Source of the DNA: Anagrus nilaparvatae
Lineage: Eukaryota; Arthropoda; Insecta; Hymenoptera; Mymaridae
Reading direction: 5' to 3'
Length of the DNA: 64,000 bases
NCBI GenBank assembly: GCA_022575985.1
Contig: JAKSXM010000007.1
Coordinates: forward strand, 6,636,501 to 6,700,500
This document shows, in pieces, positions 37,567-48,139 of this stretch. Position 1 is the first letter of the stretch, and the number at the start of each line of letters is the position of its first letter. The notes under the pieces were generated by a model that was not told the DNA's origin, made no database searches, and saw only the letters and a program-made list of their open reading frames with translations. The position numbers and the translations under genes were made by a program.

Positions 37567-38154
37567 TACAAATTATTCTTTTTTAATTTAATTTTGGGGA
37601 AAAATATTGCAAGCCAAATTTGATAAACTCTCAGCCTATTTTAATATCACAAAAATTCAATAAACAAAATAATATAAAATGAAAAATTCAAACTATATAT
37701 TTCATTTATTGGTCAATAGATCAATTTATTCTAAAAACAAAATAAGCTGTAAATGTAAGCAAGCAATAAGCAATATTTTTCAATAAAATTTTTTTAATCT
37801 ATTATTTTTTCTGAGACTTTTAATTACATATGGTCTTTGGTCTTATAGTAAAGTTTCTAAAGTCTCTATTTTGATATTTTTTGTAGATTTTTGACTTTCA
37901 TAATACGCTTAGAACAGCAAAATGACCGTAATGTTTCAAGTATACTGCCTATTTTTATATACGTATGTATATTACGCATACCTTGATATATAAGTCGATA
38001 ATCACAAAATAATGACTCATTCATTTATAACTTATTTTCTCAGTGTGTATTATAATAATTGCAATCATTGCAATCACATTGCAATAAGCTCGATAATAAG
38101 TGTATAAAAAAAAATACATAAACAAAAATGCACATCTATTAGTATTCCACTTGC
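37567..38154. other. AT-rich sequence upstream of the Gag/ZnF-UBP gene
   Basis: No frame or repeat was recognised. Short TGCAATCA-type direct repeats lie near 38060-38085. Confidence 0.4.
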
Positions 38155-38193
38155 TAAATAAGTTAAAATGAATATTATGTAGTCAGTGTCAGT
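38155..38193 (+). promoter_or_regulatory. candidate core promoter (TATA-like plus two Inr)
   Basis: TAAATAA at 38155-38161 is followed by TCAGTG at 38183 and again at 38189. TCAGT is the arthropod initiator consensus, and the first one has its A at 38185, 30 nt from the start of the TATA-like word, the usual spacing. The leader would be about 305 nt, possibly with an intron ending at the TTGCAG at 38465-38470. This is based on position and motif only. Confidence 0.35.
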
Positions 38194-38490
38194 GGTCAAG
38201 TGTAATATGATATATAACAAATTCGACGATTTGATTATTTTTAGAGATTAAAAAAATAAAGTCAGTAAATTAATTTTTTAAATCATAGATTAAGTAATTA
38301 AACTTATTAAAAAAACATAACCTACAAATTAGCTTTATACAATTAATTAATTATGTCTTTTGTTTTATAAAATTTTTTTATAAAGCATCAGTTTATGAAG
38401 AAAAAGTTAATAACCTCAAAAAAACCCGGTGTTACTTGTTGCATTTTTATGTGTACGTATATAATTGCAGTATCTTAGAATAATAGTAAA

Positions 38491-39812
38491 ATGTTGCAAG
38501 AAAATAGTGATATGAATGAACTAGAAGAAAGTTCATTAAGGAACTATTTAGGAACTATAATAACTGCAAATGATGTGAGTGTAGTATCAGAAAATGAACC
38601 AAGTGCAAATAAAGATAAATTTAATATAAACAATAGCAACAAGATTAAAATTGCAAATTTAAATGAGTTTAAAATTGGTGACGATTGGAAAACTTTTCAA
38701 GAATCTTTAGAAAAATTATTTACTGATTTTGCAGTAACAGATGATGAGCGTAAAATAAGTATCCTACTTACTTTGTTGGGGCAAGAAGCTTTTAAAATTT
38801 TAAAAAATTTATGTAATCCAGAATCCCCTTTACATCAGAAATATGATGATTTATGTAAAATTCTTAAAATTAAGTTTGAGCCAGAAAAACCAATTTATAA
38901 AGAAAGAAAAGAATTTTATGAATTAACTCAAAATAATCTAGAATCAGTTTCAGATTGGTATACAAGAATAATGGAAAAAGCATCACTTTGTAAATTTGGA
39001 GCAAATACAGAACAACAAATTATCAAAGATAAATTTGTTACAGGTTTAATTCCAGGTCCTGTATCAAGTTCATTGATACAAAATGATATATCGATGAATT
39101 TAACAATGTTATTTAATATAGCGAAGAAGTTAGAAAAAAATTTTTTCAATAAAGCTCAAGTACAACCTTCAACATCTAAATCAGAAGCTAATTTAATACC
39201 ACCAATGAATAGAAATGAAAACACTGAACCATTGGTGGTCAATAATGTTGTTGATAAAACAATTTCAAATAGGGATAATAAAAAGAATGATAATTGTAAA
39301 GGTAGAAGAACACCAAATAAAGAACAACAAAGGACAAATGAGCCTCCTAAGCCATGCAGATTTTGTGGTGGTACAAAACACTATTACAATAATTGTCGAT
39401 TTAGAAATGATTATAAGGTATGAGGCTTCAGTTTTCTTTTTAGTTTATAAATTTATTTTTAATGAATTATTTTTACTTATATTTTTAGTCTGAAAAAAGA
39501 GGTGTCAATCATGTTTGTCCACATTTACATACTCTGGTAAATATACCTAAAAATTTAAAGTTGCCCGATGTTTGTTTAAAATGCAATACAGTATATGAAA
39601 ATTTTATTTGTCTTCATTGTCATAAAGTTTATTGTGAAGGATTTGTTAATAAACATGTATCGGAACATACTAAATTAAGTAAGCATCCATTAATTCTGGA
39701 TTTAAATAAATCAGATTTGATTTTCTGTTATGAATGCAAATCGTATATAGAAAATCCTGGATTAGATTGTATATCAAAAGCTATTAATGATTTAAAAAAG
39801 GAAAAAATCTAA
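38491..39812 (+). CDS. Gag (Ty3/gypsy type) fused to HDAC6-like ZnF-UBP finger, two exons
   Basis: Exon 1 (38491-39417, 309 codons) encodes a Gag of the Ty3/gypsy kind: an acidic N-terminus, a capsid-like helical region (about 58-215, with DDWKTFQESLEKLF, ERKEFYEL and DKFVTGLIPG), a polar linker, and a CCHC knuckle C289-X2-C292-X4-H297-X4-C302. Exon 2 (39489-39812, 107 codons) joins in frame and encodes a ZnF-UBP domain, which in HDAC6 and USPs binds the free C-terminus of ubiquitin. All twelve zinc ligands are seen (C319, H321, C338, C341, C350, C353, C358, H365, H369, H375, C389, C392). Two aromatic pocket residues remain (Y390, Y395) and F388 replaces Trp, but the Arg of the CGRY motif is missing (CEGF, 358-361). 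The predicted protein has 416 residues. No LTR, protease or RT is adjacent. A domesticated or chimeric host gene is the best reading; a chance exonised relic is the alternative. Confidence 0.7.
39418..39488 (+). other. 71-nt intron between the Gag and ZnF-UBP exons
   Basis: The donor AAG|GTATGA follows the last Gag codon, and the acceptor TATATTTTTAG|TC precedes exon 2. Splicing is phase 0. The intron's first in-frame codons are GTA TGA, so an unspliced transcript ends Gag one codon after the junction. Two earlier AGs (about 39430 and 39443) would run into stops, so 39488 is the only acceptor nearby that opens exon 2. Confidence 0.65.
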
Positions 39813-40194
39813 ATTTTTTTTATTTATATCTAAAAAAATTTTCTTTATTTTGTAATTAATATAGGTTTTTTCTTCATCATAAATTTTATGGAGACATAAT
39901 TGACTAAACATAATTTGATTAATTGATTAAAATTGATATAAATTGATTAAAAACAAAGAATAATCATTTCTTTTTGTTTTCTTGTTTTGAATATTATTAT
40001 AATTATTCTACTAATTACTTAAATATGTATTTAATCTACTAAATTAATTTTTTTGTAAAACATAATTGTAAAGTTTTGTATGAAAATTTTTAATTTATAA
40101 CATTCACTGATCTAATGTGAAAAGCTTCAAATATAACATTATTTTTTTAATTAAAAATGACGAAACTGATGTAAAGATTAAATTTTTTCTTATT

Positions 40195-40200
40195 AATAAA
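40195..40200 (+). terminator. possible poly(A) signal
   Basis: The AATAAA is about 380 nt past the stop of the Gag/ZnF-UBP gene. It is weak evidence in DNA this AT-rich. Confidence 0.25.
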
Positions 40201-40750
40201 AAATATTTGTCATAAATAATTTTTTTAAACAATTCATTATCCATAAAAATATAAAATTTCTAAAATCTATCGTTTTAGTACGACAAAAAGTGTGAAAAAA
40301 TAGCAAAATAAAGACTTAATTGTAAATTTGGTAAGTAGTTGAGTCAAAAAGTAACCAAAAAAAGTGGACTGAAAATTCAAGTGCAAAATAGAGTATTTTT
40401 TTTATCAAAAAGCATATAGAAATTGCAATACTTGCATATATCTTAATTTTTGAGACACTCAAATTTGTTATGGTTTCATATATCTGGAGAGGATCAACTT
40501 GAGATTCTCAGGAAGTGTTACTTTTTTGCTAAGGAAAATTGGTTTTAAATTTTTTAAATTCCTGAAGTCGGTTTTAAATTTTTAGCATCAGTTTTGACGA
40601 ATTGGCCAAAATGTACCCCATTTAAATAATATTGGAAAAGTGGTTTTTTCGAATAAATGAGTAAAAAAAAACACTTTTTATTCAAAATTTTCTAAAATTT
40701 TAAGAATTTTTGAATAAATGAATAAGAGAAAACACTATTTATTTTTGCAG

Positions 40751-41386
40751 ATTAATTCGTTTTAGAATCAACGAATATCAGTCTTGTCACTGATGAACAT
40801 CCATTAATAGAATCAGCAGAAGAAATATTTTCAAAAAATATCTGTCATATTATTGGAACAATAAATGCGAATTTTGATTTTTATAAAAACAGCAGTAACA
40901 TTTAAATAAGATTCTGGAAATAATTAAAATTGAAGAAGGAATACTGGATTTCAATAATAAAAAAAGAGAAATAGTTATTATACGCAAGAAATGGAAGCTG
41001 ATAAATTAATTTTTAATTTAAGTATTTATCATGGAATGAAAAAGTTTGTTAAAATTGATTTAAATTTACCTGTTTTTTAATCTATTATTAGTTTTGGGTT
41101 CCAATATTATTTTATTCCGAACTACGTTAAAATTGATAAATGGGTAGCTAAAACTGGTTTGAATATAAAATGGGAATCTGAGTTCGTTGATAATCAAAGT
41201 TGAGTTGATAAAGACTATAATGATCTCGACCAGGATCAAGGAGTTTTACTAATTACTCTTATGCTGGAATTGGCAGTAGGATTTTTTTTAGCAGCAATGG
41301 TCTTGATTTTCGAGCTTTTCTATAATCGTTATCGAGAAAAAAGGAGTTGTCGCGTTCGTCCTTTGTACATTGAAAAAAAAGGATAG
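40751..41386 (+). pseudogene. decayed ionotropic receptor (S2 and M4 part)
   Basis: An acceptor-like TTTTTGCAG ends at 40750. Then comes SLVTDEHPLIESAEEIFSK, which parallels STKEIPAIESFEDVFKK of the intact IR gene. After a frame change there is NKILEIIKIEEGILDFNNK, and after another an S2 stretch ending WVAKTGLNIKWESEF, matching IHEVGLDVKWRSDY of the intact gene. M4 follows as ITLMLELAVGFFLAAMVLIF with a basic tail. In-frame stops at 41078-41080 (TAA) and 41201-41203 (TGA) plus at least two frame changes make it non-functional. No S1, M1 or pore part was found upstream, so only the 3' part remains. Confidence 0.75.
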
Positions 41387-41745
41387 GAAAAATTAGAATC
41401 TTCAACGAAATATTTAATTGGGCTTCATAAATTATTATTTTTGTAATTACTTCCCTTTGATTTTTGCATTCACTAATTAAAAATCAGTGGCTTAAAATTG
41501 CATTGTTTTTTTTTTTCATGTAAAACCTGATAATTTAACAAATATGGGTTTCTACTGCTTTGTTGCTTAGTCTTATATTAAAAAAAAAAAAAATAAAATA
41601 AATACAAAATTGTACTAATTGTAAATACTTAATAATACAATAATTATTATAAACAGTTTAATATTACGTAAATATTAAAAATAAACAAATTTTGGGTAAC
41701 AGCTGAAATTCAAATGAATTTCATTAAAACTTTGTTTACCTTTAA

Positions 41746-42221
41746 CAGCATTCCGGAGCTCTATAATTACCGACAAATTTCTATGGGGAATTTAGTAAAT
41801 TTAGGCTGATTTGGGCTAATCGGTTCCTGATTTACTGAAGTCAAAAAGCAATTAAAAAAGTATTCCTCTTACAGAAAATTTTCTTTTTAGTTCCTCTACA
41901 CCGCTATCGTCTTCGATTTTTGATATTCGATAATTTTTTTTATTAAAAATAATTTATAATAATAAACAGTTCGCGTCCAATCAAATGGCATCGAATAGAT
42001 ACGAACTTACGAATTATTATTTGATAAAAAATAATTATCGAATATTAAAAATCGAAGGCGATAGCGGTGTAGAGGAACTAAAAAGAAAATTTTTTGTAAG
42101 AGGAAAACTTTTTTAATTTCTTTTTGGCTTCAGTAAATCAGGAACCGATTAGCCCAAATCAGCCTAAATTTACTAGATTCCCCATAGAATATGTCGGTAA
42201 TTACAGAGCTCCGGAATGCTG
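41746..42221. mobile_element. 476-bp palindromic MITE flanked by TTAA
   Basis: CAGCATTCCGGAGCTCT at 41746 is matched inverted, ending at 42221. TTAA stands on both sides (41742-41745 and 42222-42225), the piggyBac target. The arms of about 200 bp match well through GGCTGATTTGGGCTAATCGG and CTCTACACCGCTATCG. A TA-target mariner origin is also possible, because TA lies inside TTAA. Confidence 0.8.
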
Positions 42222-42319
42222 TTAATTTTTGTTAAGTGATTTATGAAGACAGACTTTACTTGGTTTTTAATAATTTTAATATTTTGATCTATGCTTTAAA
42301 TAATCTTTTTCATATATTG

Positions 42320-42545
42320 CACGCAAAAAAAATAATAGTAAAATTAACCTATAAAAATGAATTAATATAGATTGGTAAATATAACCAAAAAATTAGTAAA
42401 TTTTTCTAAAAAAATTGAGGTTTTAGTTTTATAAACAAATTTTATTAGTAAATTTTACTAATAATTTATATTGACTATTAACCAAACTGAATTTAGTAAA
42501 CAACATCGTAATTTTAGTTATATTTACTAATTTTTTGTATGCGTG
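42320..42545. mobile_element. MITE with CACGCA ends, copy 1
   Basis: CACGCAAAAAAAATAATAG at 42320 and TTTTTTGTATGCGTG ending at 42545. The interior has GTAAATATAACCAAAAAATT and ACTGAATTTAGTAAACAACA. An inverted, more intact copy lies at 46608-46844. The two make a widely spaced inverted pair around the ZAD remnant. Confidence 0.75.
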
Positions 42546-42563
42546 TGTACATGAAATTATAAA

Positions 42564-42845
42564 TTGCAAGAACAGTTTGATCGAATTGCAGAGCTTTTCT
42601 GTGATGTGAAATTAGTGATTGATTTATCACTGCGTATTTCAGACAAATTACCTACGCAGTGTCAATAATGTTAGGAAGAATTGTTAGTAAATACCCGCTG
42701 CAATAACATTGATTTTGGTTTAATTGAACCCCATGGGATTTTAATTGATTTTTCTAACGCAAAACTATCAGTAAAGACCATTTTAACCAACTTTTCAATG
42801 ATTCTCAAGAAAATTATTTTAAGGAATTCAAACCTCAACAATTAG
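42564..42845 (+). pseudogene. remnant resembling a ZAD (zinc-finger-associated domain) gene
   Basis: One frame reads LQEQFDRIAELFCDVKLVI, then DLSLRISDKLPTQC, then Q-stop-C-stop-EELLVN, and on with DFGLIEPHGILIDFSNAKLS to a stop at 42845. ZAD domains of insect C2H2 proteins typically have a DKLPxxICxxCxxEL pattern. Here the residue before the first Cys of that pair is lost, and the residues between and after the Cys pair are stops (TAA at 42666, TAG at 42672). No C2H2 fingers were seen. The assignment rests on one short motif. Confidence 0.4.
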
Positions 42846-42889
42846 GGGTTATTTTCAAAAAAGTATTAAGTTGTAAGTTGAATGCACGA

Positions 42890-43065
42890 GAAATTTGCAA
42901 AATGATTTTCTTTTTTTTAAATGCCGATTCCTTAAAAGTATATTTAAGCGAATTTTACATTTCCTGCCAAATCATTAGACCCATAAAAATCAAACTAAAA
43001 ATTTGCATTTTGCGAGAAATTTTACTCAAAGTAACCTTTGACATATCAAGAAATTGAAAAAACCC
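42890..43065. mobile_element. fragment related to the 1.4-kb fold-back element
   Basis: CCTGCCAAATCATTAGACCC and ATTTGCATTTTGCGAGAAAT parallel the CCCGCCAAGTCACGTGACC and TTTGGATTCCGCGGGAAAT of the 11441-12841 element. Highly diverged. Confidence 0.35.
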
Positions 43066-43208
43066 ATCAGTCTATTTTTTTCAAGCACTACTAGTTTTTT
43101 TATGTACATTTATGCACATGATTTTGAGAAATCATATTTTGCATATTTCTCGCAGATATGCAGTTCAAATTGTTTTTTATGCTTCTTCAAAAGAAAAATA
43201 TTTTTTTT

Positions 43209-43355
43209 GCCCTCATAGGCGTAAAACTAGTTTGTAAAACTTAGCTCGGAATTTTCGACATTCGTTCTACGCCTTGGTAAATAAAAGACTCACGCCTGGC
43301 TTTAACGAGCACTCGTGCTAGTGATCACTTCAATGTTAAAACTTTTTTACGCCTT
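43209..43355. mobile_element. short element with GGCGTAAAA termini, copy 2
   Basis: Begins GCCCTCATAGGCGTAAAACT and ends AACTTTTTTACGCC. The centre has ACGAGCACTCGTGCTAGTG. It is shorter and more changed than the copy at 14985-15175. Confidence 0.55.
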
Positions 43356-46300
43356 AGATAAATAAACTATTACGGTAAAATAGGCATTTCAGAGTAAAAA
43401 TGTAAGCAAAATAAGCACTCTCTTTCTAAAAATGGCCAAAAAACAAAAACTTATTTCTATAAACTAAGGTTTTTTTGGAATCCACACTGTCAGATTGTTC
43501 TGTTTTAATTTTGCTTGATCGCTGAAATACTTATGCAGCAATATTATAGGCTTGCGTTATAAAGTTATTAATACAAAACCGAACAATTAATTAATGCTTA
43601 TATAGTAGACCGTAAAATTAATCTATAATTGGCTTTTAAGTAAAATTTGAAGCAAAAATTACAGAAATTTTTTTGTTTTGGACAAGAAATTAAACTTTTT
43701 ACGCATTTAAAATAAAAACTTTTACCATCAAGTTTTGGTCAAACGCTATATATCAAACTTGCTGCGATGATGCGTATTAAAAATCAGCTATGGATTATTC
43801 TTCCGGTTTGGTATATTCAGTTTTTATGAAAATATTATTAAATTGGAATGAAATCCTGAATTATAATAAAATAATCAAGATTTTATCAAAATAGGTAATA
43901 ATTACACCCCAAAAAAAAAATTTAGGCCGGGAAAAAGCCTTAAAAATATATAAAGGTTGATTTCTTATAAGGCTTCGTGAAATTATATCAAACAAAACAA
44001 TTATTTTTTTGATTTTATCTTAAAAATTATAAAAATTATATATGTTTGGTAAATTTTTTTAAAAAATATACTTTTTTAGATAAAAAGGTTACAAAATTTT
44101 TGAAAAATTTATGAAATTTGTAATCCATTTTCTCTGCTTGTACGCTTAAGGACACCTGAATTTATTTCAAAAAAACAAACAAACTATAAGGCTTCTGTAT
44201 GTTTTTTTAATATTAAAAAAAATAAATTTGTAAATCTTTGTATATTTTTTCAAGGTATACTAAAAACAAAATTACAAAAAAAAATCAACAACTACTTATT
44301 TTTTAAGAAAAATCCTTAAAACAAACATAAAAAAATATTTGAATAAAAATTACCTAAAAAATACAAGAAAAAAGTTTTGCATTTGCACAAAGAAAAAAAA
44401 AACTTAAGATAAAAAATAATACACATTTTTTTAAAAATATTTTCTTCAATTGGCCAGGATCCAAGTCGTTATATATAAAATTTTTTATTTATCAGACTTA
44501 AATCAACGAACCGGCAATATGTTTGTAATAGAATTTAAGCACGAATATATCAAAAATAAAATCCATAGCGTTTCGTCATAAATCAGTTGAATAAACTAAT
44601 ATTAAAAAAAATATATATTTTCATCAAAAAAAGTACTCTATATTATGCAAAATAAAAAAAAATGATATAATTAAATCAAAATTTAATAATAAATTATTCA
44701 TTAATAAAAGTTATAATACGAGGAGGGCAACGGTCTCTTATTATATCAGAAAAGTTTTGTAACGTTCAAGGATTTTCTGGCAGTAATAAAGGTTAGGGTA
44801 TTTTTATTTATTAAAAAAAAAAAAAAGAGTTATATTAGTATAAACATGTAAAGTTTTATACATAAGAATCGTCTTTGGGGCGAGCATCGAGCGTGCTTCC
44901 GGCGTTGACCGGAAGCCAAGAACCTCTCCGCGCGCCGTTACGCTTACTTACGCGTATCTTCTCCTGACTATACTATGCCCACTGCCCGCGTCCAGTACTA
45001 GAACTTTAAGTATTATTTATTTATTTTTTATTCTCCTCGTTCATATATTATTCTTATAAACCTTTTTACCGCTTCTTTTCCCTTTACTTTTTATATTTTT
45101 AGTTTTTAGTATGTTGTATAATAATATTTATGTATTTCAAATCCATAAAGTTCTTTAATTTTTGGGTATTTTTTGTTTTTAAGGGGACTATCTAGGTCAC
45201 TGATCTTAATGAAACTTCCTTGTAATATTTTATAAGGTTGCAAATACCCTTATGTTTCTTTTTTATATTATATCAATAATAATCAGTCAAAGGAACATTT
45301 TTTTTACATTTATATTTTAATTTCAAGGATTTTTGTGGTAATTTTTTTGAGAAATATTTGAATGCAATGTTTTTTTGTGTTTTAGAAAATCTTTTATCAT
45401 TTTATATATGAAATTATTTGATTTTTCTGCAAGTCAACAAAAATTTTATAACTTGCTGAGAAATACTGTGTTAAGCTAAATAACTGATCAAGAAATTTAT
45501 TGCTGATAATCTTGATAAACAGTATATATTTCACCAAGAAATAAGCTAAGTTAAAGGAAATTTAGTTATTAATTATTCAACTGGATAATTGAAGTACATT
45601 AAGCAGTTTTCTGTGCTTTGGATGTCAACTCAACTCAACTCTGCAAGCAAATAAAACGTTTTTCTGAAATTTTTTATACTTTATTTAATACTGTAATTAA
45701 AAATATCTAAGCGCGTAACCTCCTTCCACCCCTTTCTGACTAATTAAAATTATTTTTATTATAGTATATACGTTTATATATTAAAAAATTTATAAGGCAC
45801 CGATATTAAGTAACTGCCATCAAAAATACCAGAAAACATATAATTTTCAGATATAATTATAGCAAAAATATGAACCTTGGCGGGCTATTTATTATCATTT
45901 TCTATTATTCTCTTATTAAAAAAAATGCTAAAAATTTTTAAAAAATTTAAAAAAAGTAAACAGCCTTAAACGTTCTTGATACATAGGTTTCTGATACGTT
46001 TCCAAAAGAACTCAGTTACGTTTCTGAAACGTATCATAAACGTTTCATGCAGTCCGTGTAGAGAATATTAAATTTTTCTTGCTTATATAGGAAGTAAAAC
46101 TCATTTTAACACTTGCGAGAGAAAAAACCATAGCATCTAGCGGGAGAAAATGAAAGTAATGTTCCCTGCTAACTTTAAATTCAAATATTAACTAATTTCT
46201 ATTGTAAATGTTTAATTAGCAATTGTCAAGAAAATTTAATAAAATCTAAAAATTATGATTAATGACAATCGCTCTATATTCTTACAAGAATATGCGAATA

Positions 46301-46607
46301 GACTAAATATATTAATAGAGTTTGATAATAATTAATAAAGAAAGCGCGCGCGCGGGAAAAATAAAACAAATATCAAATTTTAAAGAAAAATGCAAATGAA
46401 AATTTTTAATAGAATTTTATAAAAAGTCAATTAAAAATCAATAATTAAGCATCTGTGAGTTTAATAATTGAATTGAAAATTTGAAGAAAAAAATATAATT
46501 GCTCTGATTACTCAACATTATCAAGAGGATGACATTTATAATTGTCCCATTATTATCGTGACAATTATATAATTTTCTCAGTCTATATAAAAAATATATT
46601 TTCATTA
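43356..46607. other. AT-rich DNA with one GC-rich island
   Basis: No gene was recognised. The island at about 44875-45000 is unusually GC-rich and holds a perfect 8-bp hairpin at 44895-44916 (GCTTCCGG, six-base loop, CCGGAAGC). Around 45975-46055 an imperfect inverted repeat uses GATACGTTTC and GAAACGTATC. CGCGCGCGCG occurs at about 46345. Confidence 0.4.
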
Positions 46608-46844
46608 CACGCATACAAAAAATTAGTAAATATAACTAAAATTACGATGTTGTTTACTAAATTCAGTTTGGTTAATAGTCACTATAAACTATTAGTAAAA
46701 TTTACTAATAAAATTTGTTTATAAAACTAAAGCCTCAATTTTTTTAGAAAAATTTACTAATTTTTTGGTTATATTTACCAATCTATATTAATTTGTTTTT
46801 ACAATATTTTTATAGGATAATTTTACTATTATTTTTTTTGCGTG
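46608..46844. mobile_element. MITE with CACGCA ends, copy 2, TA target
   Basis: CACGCATACAAAAAATTAG at 46608 and TTTTTTTTGCGTG ending at 46844, with TA on both sides. It matches 42320-42545 in inverted orientation over its full length. Confidence 0.8.
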
Positions 46845-47189
46845 TATTTTTAAAAATTCATTATTAAATATTTTTTTTTTTATTTGCAAAATAATTGCAT
46901 GAAAATATTAATATAAATTGTTTTCTAGAAAGTATACTAGCATATCTTTTAATTGAAATCTTTTTCATAAATTATTTTAAATTTATTAGAATAAAACTTT
47001 ATTTTATAGTACGCACAATTACAACTTCATATAATATGAAAATAAATAAAAATCTTTTCTATTATCATAAAGCTCTTCCTGCAAACAAATTTATTACATT
47101 CTATTATGGTCATGGGTTAAACAAAAATGGGTTAAGGATTTTTTAGTGTGCTTCAGTGAAAAAATTTTTGATTGTATATAGTAAATTAA

Positions 47190-47399
47190 AATTCATTTAA
47201 ATATATGCAACTATTTGTCGTAAATTTACAAATAGTTTTCGCAAATTTACGAAATAAATTTGTTAATTTCCAACTTTTTTCGTGAATTATTCATAAATAT
47301 TCGAGAATTTTCAATTTTTATGTAAATTCACAAAATTTAGTCGTCCTTCGCAAAAATACTATTATTTTTTTAAATTTACAGGAGTTATTTTTAACAGTG
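47190..47399. mobile_element. damaged relative of the CACTGTA MITE
   Basis: It ends AACAGTG followed by TA and has the TTCGCAAATTTACGAAATAA-like hairpin words of that family. The left end is not clear. Confidence 0.4.
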
Positions 47400-48040
47400 T
47401 ATAGTATGACCATAGAAATTCTATCGATTTCATCAATTCTCCCATTTCTAGTAATAAATTAACCTACAACACTTATATTTGTTACACAAATTAAATGTTT
47501 TCTATATAGTAGGAGTATACAAAACAATTATAAAGCATCAGCCCTTTTGGTTTAAAAGTCAGCGGAAACATAAGTGCACGTGCACATATTATATCAGAAC
47601 GTACTTATGGTTACATTATAGCATATCGTGCGTACACACACGTGTCAATTTTTTTTTTTCAATAAAATTCACCCTCACAGATTATAATACAAGCTCATAA
47701 TATACTAACTTATTTGTTATAATGAGTCTTTGAAAATACACTTGTTGTAAATTAGAAATAGGTTTATCTTTAATTTTTGTCAATTTTATGAATTATTATT
47801 ATTGTTTTTTATTTATACAGCCTATTACATAAATGAAATATTACTACATCGCACGTTAATTAACCGAATTCGGTGTATATTCTTTTATACATATATGATA
47901 TAGAATTATATCATTATTTATACAGAACTGCACGTGTAAAGAATCAAATTCCATAGTACTTTTCAATTGGTATTATTCAATTTTCTCATTTTTACACGGC
48001 TTTCAGACAAAAAAATAGTACATTCTTAACTGGCTCGTAG

Positions 48041-48139
48041 AAATATTTATTTTGCCAAAAGCGGTGGATTAAAGGTACGAGGCGCGTAGCGCCGAGTTCC
48101 TGTAATCGCATTTGGTAAGAATAAATATTTTAGATAAGG
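48041..48139. mobile_element. 99-bp inverted-repeat element
   Basis: AAATATTTATTTTGCCAAA is mirrored by TTTGGTAAGAATAAATATTT around a GC-rich centre (GAGGCGCGTAGCGCCGAG, itself a hairpin). It is probably a very short MITE. Confidence 0.55.

Noticed and set aside
38491..39812. Interpretation as an ordinary LTR retrotransposon with pol lost by truncation
   Set aside because: No LTR-like direct repeats or primer-binding site were seen around it, and the downstream exon is a host-type ZnF-UBP in frame across a proper intron. A genome-wide search could still revive this view.
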